Positions 54,701-62,872 of a stretch of 64,000 nucleotides of DNA are shown here, in pieces. The notes under the pieces were generated by a model. That model was not told the DNA's origin. It saw only the letters and a program-made list of their open reading frames with translations, and did not search any database. How positions within the stretch are numbered: the stretch's first letter is position 1; each line of letters opens with the position of its first letter. Both the position numbers and the translations under genes were made by a program. This DNA comes from Bradyrhizobium sp. in8p8 (GTDB lineage Bacteria > Pseudomonadota > Alphaproteobacteria > Rhizobiales > Xanthobacteraceae), in assembly GCF_000426845.1 (NCBI RefSeq), contig NZ_AUGD01000006.1, positions 1 through 64,000 on the forward strand. Reading direction: 5' to 3'.

Positions 54701-55004
54701 GCTGGAGGGCCGCGAGCCCGTAGGACCAATAGGACTCACCGCCGATCAGCCGCACCAGGATGCCGCGCGCGTACGACAGCGTGCGCTCGACATAAGTGTC
54801 GATCGACAGCGGATGGCGCAGCTCCGCGAGATTGGCGAGCCGCAGCGACGGCAGGCTGTTGCGGCCACGCCGCCAGCCGGCTGCGAACGCGGCGAGGTCG
54901 GAATCCGAATACGAGAGCACCACGAGATCGGCCGGGTCCTGACCGATGTCCCTTGGCGTCGCGGTCTCCTCGAGACCGCGGCTCTCGCGGAAGACGACGT
55001 GCAT
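51759..55004 (-). CDS. cobN: Cobaltochelatase large subunit
   Basis: This 1081-residue subunit inserts Co2+ into hydrogenobyrinic acid a,c-diamide, with ATP hydrolysis by CobS/CobT partners that are not in this window. Family blocks include VERTLSYARGILVRLIGGESYWSYG, VVHMGAHGTLEWLPGKSVALS, IYPFIVNDPGEAAQAKRR and VVDLWGSATMRTAGEEFAMALHL. It is shorter than the roughly 1275-residue Pseudomonas denitrificans protein, although both ends look natural. It overlaps cobG by 4 nt and touches cobW. Confidence 0.95.
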   Translation of the reverse strand: MHVVFRESRGLEETATPRDIGQDPADLVVLSYSDSDLAAFAAGWRRGRNSLPSLRLANLAELRHPLSIDTYVERTLSYARGILVRLIGGESYWSYGLAALQQLAKDRDIVLAVLPADGRDDIRLDAYSTLPVSTLRRLKVLCDTGGPVAAQAAIAQLALASGLYAGPVIGEMTVPEMGFYDPVRGVIAAPASDGKPRALVTFYRSYLTAADTGSVDALIASLRDKGFDTHGAFVTSLKAPGVADWLRAHLAQNLPAAIVNATAFSAMGDDGTTPFDAATCPVFQVALSTARREDWTQSLRGLSPGDLAMHVVLPEIDGRLFAGVVSFKSAAMRDPELQFSHLAHRPDEERVSAIAARVAAWRRLAEKPAAEKRLAIVLSNYPGRPHQIAHAVGLDALASVEALISDLAEVGFDVARVDRLGELLLKRGSTWSIADYRAALSRLPQALQDDLAQAWGAPEDDPSCRDGSFRFAAIRCGRSIVAVQPERGAAASRDADYHDLARTPRHGYVAFYLWLREQALDAVVHMGAHGTLEWLPGKSVALSQACWPEALIGDLPIIYPFIVNDPGEAAQAKRRIGAVTIGHLPPPLATSAVPEGLRRLERLLDEYSTADGLDPARRQRLIAAIREEARAAGLEDDLGLDASAAAAEAIPRIDRFVCDLKESQFGDGLHVFGRGACGEAERDALRAALAGERVAPGPSGSPYRGRQDVLPTGRNLFAVDPRAVPTPSAHAQGIKLAEELLRRHLQDHGDWPKGLVVDLWGSATMRTAGEEFAMALHLAGLAPRWDHVSGRVTGYDIIAPAELGRPRIDVTLRVSGLFRDVFAGLAQLFEAASEALAAREDEGDENPYCNRASRVFAPRPGQYGVGLSAIPDAFTPETRGAAGEAWLSASSWAFSADGTMQPDRAGIAQRLASADAFVHVQDLPETDLLLAADYAAHEGGVAAAAAHLRVTGPSLYHLDTTRPDQPHARTLTEEISRVVRARAANPAWIAGMMRHGFRGAAEITATLEHMAAFAHLAGAVPPHLFDLYYDATLGNDDVRTFMAHENPSALAAMETCFTRLHEASLWRTRRNSIAAALREAS

Positions 55005-56038
55005 CAGACTCCCAATCCCGCCTTGATCGCGGCCTCGTCGATGTCGCCGTGCTCGCCGATCACGACTAGCCTCGACTGCCTGGCTCCCGGCCCCCAGGGC
55101 TTGTCGAATTGATGGCGCACGCGCTCGCCGACAGCCTGCAACAACAGCCGCATCGGCTTGCCCGCGACCGCGATATAGCCCTTGGCACGCAGCACGTTCT
55201 GCTCGCGCGCCAGCTTCTGAACCGAGGCGACCAGCGCATCGATGTCGGCCACCTCAGGCAGATCGATCACGACAGAGGCGAAGTCGTCATGCTCGTGCTC
55301 CTCCTCGCCGTCATGATGCGAGGGACGCGCGGCGAGATCGTTCTCGGCGGCGGCGCCAAGGCCGAGGATGACGCGCGCATCGATCGCGCCGTCCGTCACG
55401 GCGAGCATCGGGACGCGGCGCGGCATCTCGGCGGTGATCGCGGCCCTGGCAGCTTCCACCCCGGCCTTCCCCGCAAGATCGGCCTTGGTCAGCAGCACGA
55501 TGTCGGCGCAGGCGATCTGGTCCTCGAACACTTCGGACAGCGGCGTCTCGTGATCGAGATTGTCGTCCGCGGCGCGCTGCGCTTCGACCGCAGCCGGGTC
55601 CGGCGCGAAGCGGCCGGCCGCGACGGCCTCGGCGTCGGCGAGCGCGACGACGCCGTCGACCGTGATGCGCGAGCGGATCTCCGGCCAGTCGAACGCCTTC
55701 AAGAGCGGCTTGGGCAGCGCGAGGCCCGACGTTTCGATCAGGATATGATCGGGCCGCACCGGGCGAGCCAACAGCTGCTCCATCGTCGGAATGAAATCGT
55801 CGGCCACGGTGCAGCAGATGCAGCCATTGGCGAGCTCGACGATGTTCTCTTCCGGGCAATTGGCGTCGGCGCAGGATTTCAGGATCTCGCCATCGACGCC
55901 CTCGCTGCCGAATTCGTTGACGAGCACGGCGAGCTTCTTGCCGCCTGCATTGCTGAGCAGGTGCTGGATCAGCGTGGTCTTGCCGGAGCCGAGGAACCCC
56001 GTGACCACCGTGACGGGGACTTTTGCAAGCGAATTCAT
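55004..56038 (-). CDS. cobW: CobW GTPase, cobalt metallochaperone
   Basis: This 344-residue G3E-family GTPase probably delivers Co2+ to the CobN chelatase. It has P-loop TGFLGSGKTTL, the metal site GCICCTV, switch region ETSGLALPKPLL and NKAD-like LTKADLAGKAG. A His/Asp/Glu-rich loop (HHDGEEEHEHDD) may bind extra metal. The C-terminal CobW domain contains VLRAKGYIAVAGKP. ATG 56038 overlaps the DUF1636 gene by 4 nt. Confidence 0.93.
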   Translation of the reverse strand: MNSLAKVPVTVVTGFLGSGKTTLIQHLLSNAGGKKLAVLVNEFGSEGVDGEILKSCADANCPEENIVELANGCICCTVADDFIPTMEQLLARPVRPDHILIETSGLALPKPLLKAFDWPEIRSRITVDGVVALADAEAVAAGRFAPDPAAVEAQRAADDNLDHETPLSEVFEDQIACADIVLLTKADLAGKAGVEAARAAITAEMPRRVPMLAVTDGAIDARVILGLGAAAENDLAARPSHHDGEEEHEHDDFASVVIDLPEVADIDALVASVQKLAREQNVLRAKGYIAVAGKPMRLLLQAVGERVRHQFDKPWGPGARQSRLVVIGEHGDIDEAAIKAGLGV

Positions 56039-56409
56039 TCGGCGGCCTCCGGCACGGCGGGAATCGGGGGAATGCGCGCAAGCGACTGCTTGCGGAAGAT
56101 CTCGGGGCGGCTGCGCCATGGCACGAGCCCGTCGGGAGCGGCCGCATAGGCCGCAGCGCCAGCGACCACGTCGCGCGCATTCACATCGGATAAGCGGCCA
56201 TAGACATAGGACCAGCGTCCCGGTGCGCTGAGCGCGACCGAGCAGCCCTGGCTGCACGCCGAGAGGCATTCGACGGGAACCACATTGACGCCGTCGGGCA
56301 CGCCGGCCTCGAGGATCGCAGCGTGCAACCGGTTGCCTGGCGTGGCCTCGCCCTCGCCGAGCGTCTGGCCGGCGCGGCAGGTGATGCAGACGTGAAGTGT
56401 GACGGTCAT
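56035..56409 (-). CDS. DUF1636 ferredoxin-like metal-binding protein
   Basis: This 124-residue small protein has CITCRAGQ near the N-terminus and ECLSACSQGCSVALSAPG centrally: four or five cysteines in the pattern of thioredoxin-like 2Fe-2S ferredoxins. DUF1636 proteins are usually found beside cobW. It is the first gene under the third cobalamin riboswitch. It may carry iron-sulfur electrons to CobG or cobalt to CobW. Both are inference. ATG 56409 was chosen because a GGAAGAGG ribosome-binding site lies just upstream. Confidence 0.88.
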   Translation of the reverse strand: MTVTLHVCITCRAGQTLGEGEATPGNRLHAAILEAGVPDGVNVVPVECLSACSQGCSVALSAPGRWSYVYGRLSDVNARDVVAGAAAYAAAPDGLVPWRSRPEIFRKQSLARIPPIPAVPEAAE

Positions 56410-56410
56410 C

Positions 56411-56446
56411 GCCTCTTCCAGAATAAACAGCGGGAGGCGAAGAGGC
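56411..56446 (-). promoter_or_regulatory. Hairpin covering the ribosome-binding site of the DUF1636 gene
   Basis: GCCTCTTC (56411-56418) pairs perfectly with GAAGAGGC (56439-56446) across 20 nt. On the mRNA the first arm is GAAGAGGC, i.e. the Shine-Dalgarno sequence directly before the start codon. It is a good candidate for the riboswitch's expression platform, hiding the ribosome-binding site when coenzyme B12 is bound. Confidence 0.6.
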
Positions 56447-56514
56447 GCACGGACCCTGACTTGAGAGGCCGTTTCCCCGTCGCGGAACACCCCGTCCGCC
56501 GGTCCAAAATCGTC

Positions 56515-56695
56515 CGCGCTGGCAGGTCTCCCGGCTTGCGGAGCAGGGTTTTGGCCCCTCGATCCCCGCCTTCCCGATTCCCTTTCGGGAGTCAGTGGCT
56601 TCGGGCATCTCTCCGGTCACGGTCGCGGGGGCGGCTGCATTTTGGATCCGGATCTTGCGGATTCGGACCCTATCGCATTCCCTCTTCGCCTGTCA
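56515..56695 (-). promoter_or_regulatory. Cobalamin riboswitch leading the long cob operon
   Basis: Minus-strand blocks in order: AGAGGGAATGCGATAGGG, GCCGCCCCCGCGACCGTGACCGG, GAAGCCACTGACTCCCG, AATCGGGAAGGCGG, and the B12 box CAAGCCGGGAGACCTGCC (from 56521 on plus). The aptamer points at DUF1636-cobW-cobN. Ends are approximate. The remaining gap to cobO on the plus strand (about 70 nt) must hold both promoters. Confidence 0.93.
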
Positions 56696-56766
56696 TAGGA
56701 CAGGAACCAACGCCGGGCCACCATTTGCCGGTGGCAGCCACTTGTCAAGCCGAAGGACCGGGACCG

Positions 56767-57402
56767 ATGACGCCTGAACCGGAGACCCAAACGACCGAGG
56801 AAAGCGAGGCCCGTCACGCCCAGAAAATGGCAAAGAAGAAGGCCGCCCGCGACAAGATCATGGCGACCAAGAGCGGCGAAAAGGGCCTGATCATCGTCCA
56901 TACCGGCGCGGGTAAGGGAAAATCCTCCTCGGCATTCGGCATGATCGTTCGCTGCGTCGCGCATGGCCTGCCCTGCGCGGTGGTGCAGTTCATCAAGGGC
57001 GCCTGGGACACCGGCGAGCGGCGCCTGCTCACCGGGCATTTCGGCGATCTCTGCCAGTTCCATGCGATGGGCGAGGGTTTCACCTGGGAGACTCAGGACC
57101 GCGCCCGCGACATCGCCGCCGCACGCGCCGGCTGGGAGAAGGCCAAGGAACTGATCCTCGATGAGAGCCTGCGCATGGTCGTGCTCGACGAGATCAACAT
57201 CGCGCTGCGCTACGATTATCTCGATATCACAGAGGTGGTCGAATTCCTGACCACGCGGAAGCCAGAGATGACGCATGTCGTGCTCACCGGGCGCAACGCC
57301 AAGGACGAGCTGATCGAGATCGCCGACCTCGTCACCGAAATGACGCTGGTCAAGCACCCGTTCCGCTCCGGCATCAAGGCGCAGGCCGGCGTCGAGTTCT
57401 GA
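56767..57402 (+). CDS. cobO: Cob(I)yrinic acid a,c-diamide adenosyltransferase
   Basis: This 211-residue CobA/BtuR-type enzyme transfers the adenosyl group from ATP to the cobalt(I) centre. The P-loop is VHTGAGKGKSSSAFGM, with VVQFIKGAWDTGER, LVVLDEINIALRYDYL-like (MVVLDEINIALRYDY) and HVVLTGRNAKDELIEIADLVTEM. The N-terminal 40 residues are charged, as usual for CobO. It is divergent from the riboswitch-led operon, with cobQ 12 nt downstream. I see no riboswitch on this strand. Confidence 0.95.
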   Translation: MTPEPETQTTEESEARHAQKMAKKKAARDKIMATKSGEKGLIIVHTGAGKGKSSSAFGMIVRCVAHGLPCAVVQFIKGAWDTGERRLLTGHFGDLCQFHAMGEGFTWETQDRARDIAAARAGWEKAKELILDESLRMVVLDEINIALRYDYLDITEVVEFLTTRKPEMTHVVLTGRNAKDELIEIADLVTEMTLVKHPFRSGIKAQAGVEF

Positions 57403-57414
57403 GACAACCTCGCG

Positions 57415-58863
57415 ATGGCACGAGCGCTGATGATCCAGGGGGCCGGCTCGGACGTGGGCAAATCGCTCATCGTCGCCGGCCTCGCGCGCGCCTTCACGCG
57501 CCGCGGCCTGCGCGTGCTCCCGTTCAAGCCGCAGAACATGTCGAACAATGCCGCCGTCACCGTCGATGGCGGCGAGATCGGCCGCGCCCAGGCGCTCCAG
57601 GCGCTCGCCGCGGGTGTCGAGCCGCATACCGACATGAACCCGGTGCTGCTCAAGCCGGAGACCGATGTCGGTGCGCAGGTGGTCGTGCATGGCAAGCGCA
57701 TTGCGACGGCGCGAGCACGCGACTATGCGGCGATGAAGCCGTCACTGATGGGCGCAGTGCTGGAGAGCTTCGAGCGGCTGAAGGCCCGCGCCGATCTCGT
57801 GCTGGTCGAAGGCGCCGGCAGTCCGGCCGAGGTGAATCTGCGCAAGGCCGACATCGCCAATATGGGCTTTGCGCGCAAGGCCGGCGTGCCGGTCGTGCTG
57901 GTCGGCGACATCGATCGCGGCGGGGTCATCGCCCAGCTCGTCGGCATCAAGACGGTGATCGACTCCGATGATGCCGCGATGATCCGTGGATTTGTCATCA
58001 ACAAGTTTCGCGGCGATCCCACATTGTTCGACGACGGCTACAAGCTGATCGAAGCAAGGACCACATGGCGCGGCCTTGGCGTGCTGCCCTGGTTCGCGCG
58101 CGCCGGCGAGCTGCCGGCCGAGGATGCGCTGGGCCTCACCGACGCGCGCAAGCCGGGCCGATGCAAGATCGCGTGCCTGGCGCTGTCGCGGATCGCCAAT
58201 TTCGACGATCTCGATCCGCTCAAGCTCGAGGCGGGCGTCGATCTCGTCATGGTGCGGCCGGGCGAAGCGATTCCCGGCGACGTTCGTCTCGTCATCGTTC
58301 CCGGCTCGAAGTCCACGCGCGGCGACCTCGCCTTCCTGCGTGCACAGGGCTGGGACATCGATCTCCTCGCACATCATCGCAGGGGCGGCCACGTGCTCGG
58401 CCTCTGCGGCGGTTATCAGATGCTCGGGCGCAACGTCGCCGACCCCGATGGCATCGAGGGCCCTGCGGGCGAGACACCAGGCCTCGGACTTCTGGACGTG
58501 ACGACGGTGATGAGCCCCGTGAAGACGCTAACGCGGGTTGCTGCCGTGCATGTCTCAACGAACCAGCCGATCGAGGCCTACGAAATCCACATCGGCCGCA
58601 CCGATGGGCCTGATTGCGCCCGTCCCTTCGCGACACTGAACGGCAAGCCGGAGGGTGCGATCTCCCGCGAGGGACGCGTGCAAGGCAGTTATCTGCACGG
58701 TCTGTTCACGTCGGACGCGTTCCGCAAGGCGTATCTGGCAAAGCTCGACATTCCCGCAGGCGACGAGCCCTATCACGCCAGGGTCGAGAGCGCGCTCGAT
58801 GCCCTCGCCGATCACATCGAAACGCATCTCGATGTCGACAGTTTGCTCGCGCTAGCGCGCTAG
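57415..58863 (+). CDS. cobQ: Cobyric acid synthase
   Basis: This 482-residue amidotransferase amidates carboxyls b, d, e and g of adenosylcobyrinic acid a,c-diamide. The ATP-binding domain ([31 protein letters not shown]) is followed by a class I glutaminase with the nucleophile in [11 protein letters not shown] and a later [10 protein letters not shown]. Its 3' end overlaps the convergent cobD gene by 12 nt. Confidence 0.95.
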   Translation: MARALMIQGAGSDVGKSLIVAGLARAFTRRGLRVLPFKPQNMSNNAAVTVDGGEIGRAQALQALAAGVEPHTDMNPVLLKPETDVGAQVVVHGKRIATARARDYAAMKPSLMGAVLESFERLKARADLVLVEGAGSPAEVNLRKADIANMGFARKAGVPVVLVGDIDRGGVIAQLVGIKTVIDSDDAAMIRGFVINKFRGDPTLFDDGYKLIEARTTWRGLGVLPWFARAGELPAEDALGLTDARKPGRCKIACLALSRIANFDDLDPLKLEAGVDLVMVRPGEAIPGDVRLVIVPGSKSTRGDLAFLRAQGWDIDLLAHHRRGGHVLGLCGGYQMLGRNVADPDGIEGPAGETPGLGLLDVTTVMSPVKTLTRVAAVHVSTNQPIEAYEIHIGRTDGPDCARPFATLNGKPEGAISREGRVQGSYLHGLFTSDAFRKAYLAKLDIPAGDEPYHARVESALDALADHIETHLDVDSLLALAR

Positions 58864-59817
58864 GACCTCGGAGAGGCGGATCCATTCAGCTTCATTGCCG
58901 GGAAGCCCGAGGCGCAACCGTGTCGGCGCTCCTGCAAACACGCGCGACCAGATCTGATTGCGCGCAAGCTTCTCCTGCGCGCCACGTGCGTCGGGCGTTT
59001 CGTACAGTCGAAACAGCGGCGTGCCCCCGAGAAGCTGCCAGCCTTGCGACTGCACCATGTCATCGAGGCGAGCACAGTCTCGCAAGAGGCGCGCTGTGGT
59101 CGCAATGGCCCAAGCGTCATCACGCAATGCGCGGCAGCCGATCGCGATGGCCGCGCCCGACACCGGCCACGGGCCCGACGCCGCCACGACCCTCGCGATG
59201 TCCGACGAATTGCCGATCACGAACCCGAGCCGCAGGCCGGCAAGACCGTAAAATTTTCCGAACGACCGCAGGATCAGCAGCCCGGGCTGCTCTGCGTCCG
59301 AGGCGAGCGAGAGCTCGGGAACGGCATCAACGAAACTCTCGTCGACGACGAGGCGATCGACAAGCGGCAACAGATCGAGCAGATCGTTCGGGGCATAACG
59401 GCGGCCGTCGGGATTGTTTGGATTGACGACGATGGCAAGGCTCGCTCCCACCAGCTCGCTGAGCTCCGTGACCTCCTCCACGTCCCAGCCGGCGGCCGAC
59501 AGCACGCCGGCATATTCATTATAGGTCGGCGCCAGGATCCGCGCATAACCACGCGGCGCCAATTGCGGAAGCAATTGGATGGCGGCCTGCGCGCCGCCCA
59601 CCGCAACGATAGGCGCGCGCGTCCGATAGGCGTGCCGCGCCGCCTGATGCAGCGCCTCGATCTCGGCGCGCGACGGCAGCGCGCTCCACGCGCGTGCGCT
59701 CACCTCGCCGACGGGATAAGGCACCCGGTTGATCCCGGTGGACAGGTCGATCCAATCTTCCGCACGCCCGCCAAATTGCTGCTGGGCCAGATCGAGATTT
59801 CCACCGTGCTCGCGCAT
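58852..59817 (-). CDS. cobD: L-threonine-O-3-phosphate decarboxylase
   Basis: This 321-residue PLP-dependent class I/II aminotransferase-fold enzyme makes (R)-1-amino-2-propanol phosphate for the nucleotide loop (CobC in Pseudomonas denitrificans). It has [24 protein letters not shown], and the PLP lysine in [20 protein letters not shown] 59817 lies 11 nt from the cbiB stop. A GTG five codons earlier is possible. The two minus-strand genes form one unit. Confidence 0.92.
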   Translation of the reverse strand: MREHGGNLDLAQQQFGGRAEDWIDLSTGINRVPYPVGEVSARAWSALPSRAEIEALHQAARHAYRTRAPIVAVGGAQAAIQLLPQLAPRGYARILAPTYNEYAGVLSAAGWDVEEVTELSELVGASLAIVVNPNNPDGRRYAPNDLLDLLPLVDRLVVDESFVDAVPELSLASDAEQPGLLILRSFGKFYGLAGLRLGFVIGNSSDIARVVAASGPWPVSGAAIAIGCRALRDDAWAIATTARLLRDCARLDDMVQSQGWQLLGGTPLFRLYETPDARGAQEKLARNQIWSRVFAGAPTRLRLGLPGNEAEWIRLSEVLAR

Positions 59818-59828
59818 GTCCCGTTCTT

Positions 59829-60770
59829 TCACGTGAAAGCCAGGATCGCAAGCATGCCTGCGAGCAGCAGCATGGCGCGGCGATAGACCGTCAGCGCCTC
59901 GATCATATCGGCGGCGCGCGGATCGCGCGCGCCTTCGTTCAGCCAGGGCTCGTTGGTGGCGCTGCCGTGGTAGATGCGGGGACCGCTGAGCCGCACACCG
60001 AGTCCGCCGGCCATCGCCGCTTCCGGCCAGCCGGCATTGGGCGAGCGATGACGGCGCGCATCCCGCGTCATGCATGACAGCGCCTCCGACCGGTGCGGCG
60101 CCAGCAGCACGAAGAGAAATCCTGTCACGCGCGCCGGAACGAAATTGGCGACATCGTCGATGCGCGCCGCAGCCCACCCGAAGGCCTCGTGCCGCTCGCT
60201 GCGATGGCCGATCATGGAATCCAGCGTGTTGATGGCCTTGTAGCCGAGGATGCCCGGCAGGCCGAACAGCGCGCCCCAGAACACCGGCGCCACGATTCCG
60301 TCGGAGGCATTTTCGGCAAGGCTCTCGATCGCCGCGCGAGCGATGCCGGCTTCGTCGAGCGCCGTGGGATCGCGCCCGACGATGCGGGACACCGCGTCTC
60401 GCGCGGCGGCGATGTCGCCGTCCTGCAAGGGGGTGGCGACAGCCGCCACATGGTCATGCAGGGAGCGGAGCGCGACCAAGGGCCAGGCCAGAACACCGAC
60501 CAGCGCGGTCTCGATCCAACCGGAGGGAAGCGCCGACTGAACGAGCCAGCCGAGCGCAACGGAAATCGCGATCACGACGAGTGCGCCGGCGGCCCCGGCA
60601 ACTCGGCGCAACGCCGGCGGATCGGAGGCGCGATTCCAGCTGCGATCGATGGCCGCGATCAGCCGGCCAAGCCAGGTCACGGGATGGCCGATCCGCGTGA
60701 ACAGCCACGACGGCCAGCCCAGCAGGGCATCCACCGCCATCGCCACCATCATCGCGCCCGCAAAGCCCAC
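59829..60770 (-). CDS. cbiB: Adenosylcobinamide-phosphate synthase
   Basis: This 313-residue inner-membrane enzyme attaches aminopropanol phosphate to adenosylcobyric acid (CobD in Pseudomonas denitrificans). Motifs are DALLGWPSWLFTRIGHPVTWLGRLI, SLAENASDGIVAPVFWGALFG, AINTLDSMIGHRSERHEAFGW and NAGWPEAAMAGGLGVRLSGP. About five transmembrane helices are present. I chose GTG 60770, as AGGAGA lies 5 nt upstream. ATG 60752 is the alternative. It is divergent from cobU across 123 nt. Confidence 0.92.
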   Translation of the reverse strand: MGFAGAMMVAMAVDALLGWPSWLFTRIGHPVTWLGRLIAAIDRSWNRASDPPALRRVAGAAGALVVIAISVALGWLVQSALPSGWIETALVGVLAWPLVALRSLHDHVAAVATPLQDGDIAAARDAVSRIVGRDPTALDEAGIARAAIESLAENASDGIVAPVFWGALFGLPGILGYKAINTLDSMIGHRSERHEAFGWAAARIDDVANFVPARVTGFLFVLLAPHRSEALSCMTRDARRHRSPNAGWPEAAMAGGLGVRLSGPRIYHGSATNEPWLNEGARDPRAADMIEALTVYRRAMLLLAGMLAILAFT

Positions 60771-60893
60771 ATCGGTCTCCTGATCCGCACCCTGTTGCGC
60801 AAAGCGTAGGCGGTGCGCAAGCCCCTGCCCGGCTGATTTCGGCTTTGTCTTTGGCCGTGATTGGTGATTAGTGCTGCCCGACAGGAGACTTTG

Positions 60894-61397
60894 ATGGCCG
60901 TCATCTTGATCACGGGCGGAGCGCGATCGGGCAAGAGCACGCGCGCGGAAGCACGCGCGAAGGCTTTTCCCGGCCGGCCGGTCTACGTCGCGACGGCCGA
61001 GGCGCTCGACAGCGAGATGGGGGCCCGGATCGCCAGGCATCGTGCGCGCCGCGGAACCGACTGGCTCGAACGCGAGGTGCCGCTCGATCTCGTCCCCGCG
61101 CTGGTCGCGACCGATGGCGGCGGCGCAAGGCTGGTGGACTGCCTGACACTGTGGCTCTCCAACCTGATGCATGCCAATCGCGACTGGGAGAGCGATGTGA
61201 ATGCGCTTGTCGATGCCCTGCGCCGACTGCAAAGCCCCGTTGTGCTCGTCAGCAACGAGGTCGGGCTGGGTATCGTGCCCGATAACGCGCTGGCGCGCAG
61301 CTTTCGCGATGCCGCCGGGATCATGAATCAGGCCATTGCGGCTGCTGCCGACGAGGTCGAGTTCGTCATCGCCGGCTTGCCGATGAAATTGAAATGA
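60894..61397 (+). CDS. cobU: Adenosylcobinamide kinase / adenosylcobinamide-phosphate guanylyltransferase
   Basis: This 167-residue bifunctional enzyme (CobP in Pseudomonas denitrificans) phosphorylates and then guanylylates adenosylcobinamide. The P-loop is ILITGGARSGKST. The GMP-accepting histidine is likely in RIARHRARRGTDW. The LVDCLTLWLSNLM and VSNEVGLGIVPDNALARSFRD motifs are family hallmarks. GGAGA precedes ATG 60894. The stop overlaps cobS (ATGA). Confidence 0.95.
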   Translation: MAVILITGGARSGKSTRAEARAKAFPGRPVYVATAEALDSEMGARIARHRARRGTDWLEREVPLDLVPALVATDGGGARLVDCLTLWLSNLMHANRDWESDVNALVDALRRLQSPVVLVSNEVGLGIVPDNALARSFRDAAGIMNQAIAAAADEVEFVIAGLPMKLK

Positions 61398-62176
61398 TAT
61401 CGCGTGCCGAACTTCTGGAAGATGTGGTCGCCGATCTCAGGATGGCGACGTCCTTCGTCACGATTCTTCCCGTCGCATCGTCGAAGCCTGCAGGTGACGG
61501 CGCGGTCGCGCGCGCGACCTGGGCGCTGCCGGTCGCCGGACTGCTGGTCGGCCTCTTCGGAGCGCTGGTCTACAAGATCGCCATTGGCTTCGGACTGACG
61601 CCGAGCCTTGCGGCCCTGCTCGCGCTGGCCACGACCGCGCTCATCACCGGTGCGCTGCACGAGGACGGGCTGGCCGACACCGCCGACGGACTTGGCGGCG
61701 GTCGCACGCGCGAGCGCAAGCTCGAGATCATGCGCGACAGCCGCATCGGGACTTATGGCGTCTGCACACTGATCCTGTCGTTCGGCCTGCGCTGGAGCGC
61801 GCTCGCGACCATCGCCGATCCCTGGGCGGTGATGCTGGCACTGTGCGCGGCACATGCTGCGGCCCGCGCGGGTGTGCCGGCCTTCATGTCACTGGTCCCG
61901 CCGGCGCGGGCCGATGGTCTGTCGGCCAGTGCAGGATCGCCGCCGGGCCGCAGCGTCGCCATTGCCAGCGTGCTTGGAACGCTCGCGCTTGCTCTGGCGT
62001 TGGGGCCAGCCAAGGCGCTCGTCGGCCTGGTCCTGCTGTCTCTCGCCGGCCTGCTGCTGGCGCGGCTCGCCGTCCGTCAGATCGGTGGACAGACCGGCGA
62101 TATCCTCGGCGCGTTCGAGCAGATGGGGGAGATCCTGATCCTGCTGGTCGCCGCGTCCTTCCAGATGGTGCGATGA
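61394..62176 (+). CDS. cobS: Adenosylcobinamide-GDP ribazoletransferase (cobalamin synthase)
   Basis: This 260-residue polytopic membrane enzyme (CobV in Pseudomonas denitrificans) joins alpha-ribazole (phosphate) to adenosylcobinamide-GDP. It carries HEDGLADTADGLGGGRTRERKLEIMRDSRIGTYG, cut here by no break, whose Asp residues bind Mg2+. Seven or so hydrophobic segments follow. The final QIGGQTGDILGAFEQMGEI is also typical. It overlaps cobU by 4 nt and lies 4 nt before bluB. Confidence 0.94.
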   Translation: MISRAELLEDVVADLRMATSFVTILPVASSKPAGDGAVARATWALPVAGLLVGLFGALVYKIAIGFGLTPSLAALLALATTALITGALHEDGLADTADGLGGGRTRERKLEIMRDSRIGTYGVCTLILSFGLRWSALATIADPWAVMLALCAAHAAARAGVPAFMSLVPPARADGLSASAGSPPGRSVAIASVLGTLALALALGPAKALVGLVLLSLAGLLLARLAVRQIGGQTGDILGAFEQMGEILILLVAASFQMVR

Positions 62177-62180
62177 CCTC

Positions 62181-62813
62181 ATGGTCGAGTTCGACGACAC
62201 CTTCCGCCAGCATCTGCGCGAACTGTTCGTGTGGCGCCGAGACGTGCGCCGTTTTCGAACTGACCCATTGCCGGCCGGCGCCATCGATCGCCTGATCGAG
62301 ACTGCCTGTCTTTCTCCGTCAGTCGGCCTCAGCCAGCCCTGGCGCTTTGTCGTCGTCGAGGACGAGGCACGCCGCCACGCCGTGATCGACGATTTCAAAT
62401 CGTGCAACGCCGACGCGCTGAAGGCCTATTCCGGCGAACGCGCGGCGCGCTATGCCACGCTGAAACTGTCGGGCCTCGAACGGGCTCCGGGCCACCTCGC
62501 CGTGTTCGCCGACAAGGCCAGCGACATCGGCCACGGCCTCGGCCGCGCGACGATGCCCGAAACGACGGAATATTCCGTGGTCGCCGCGATCACCGCGATG
62601 TGGCTCGCTGCACGCGCGGAAGGTATCGGCATCGGCTGGGTGTCGATCCTCAATCCGGACCGCATCCACGCCGTTCTCGAAGTGCCGCCATCCTGGAAAT
62701 TGATCGCCTATCTCTGCATGGGCTACCCGGAAGTGGAATGCGACCGGCCGGAGCTGGAGCAGGCGAACTGGGAGCATCGGCGCAGCGCCGACGACTTCAC
62801 GCTGCGGCGGTAG
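62181..62813 (+). CDS. bluB: 5,6-dimethylbenzimidazole synthase
   Basis: This 210-residue nitroreductase-fold enzyme destroys reduced FMN with O2 to give the lower ligand DMB. It begins with LFVWRRDVRRFRTDPLP and has the family motifs SPSVGLSQPWRF, LERAPGHLAVFAD and WLAARAEGIGIGWVSIL. BluB is known from rhizobia, where it is needed for symbiosis in Sinorhizobium meliloti. It is the third gene of the cobU-cobS-bluB unit. Confidence 0.94.
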   Translation: MVEFDDTFRQHLRELFVWRRDVRRFRTDPLPAGAIDRLIETACLSPSVGLSQPWRFVVVEDEARRHAVIDDFKSCNADALKAYSGERAARYATLKLSGLERAPGHLAVFADKASDIGHGLGRATMPETTEYSVVAAITAMWLAARAEGIGIGWVSILNPDRIHAVLEVPPSWKLIAYLCMGYPEVECDRPELEQANWEHRRSADDFTLRR

Positions 62814-62872
62814 GCGCAGCGACGAGCCTCAACATTGCGGCCGCGATCGCTGAGGTCGCGCGCCGGGTACGG

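Noticed and set aside
52995..55112. 705-codon plus-strand open frame opposite cobN
   Set aside because: It is a shadow of cobN with no motif, while the minus strand has conserved CobN blocks.
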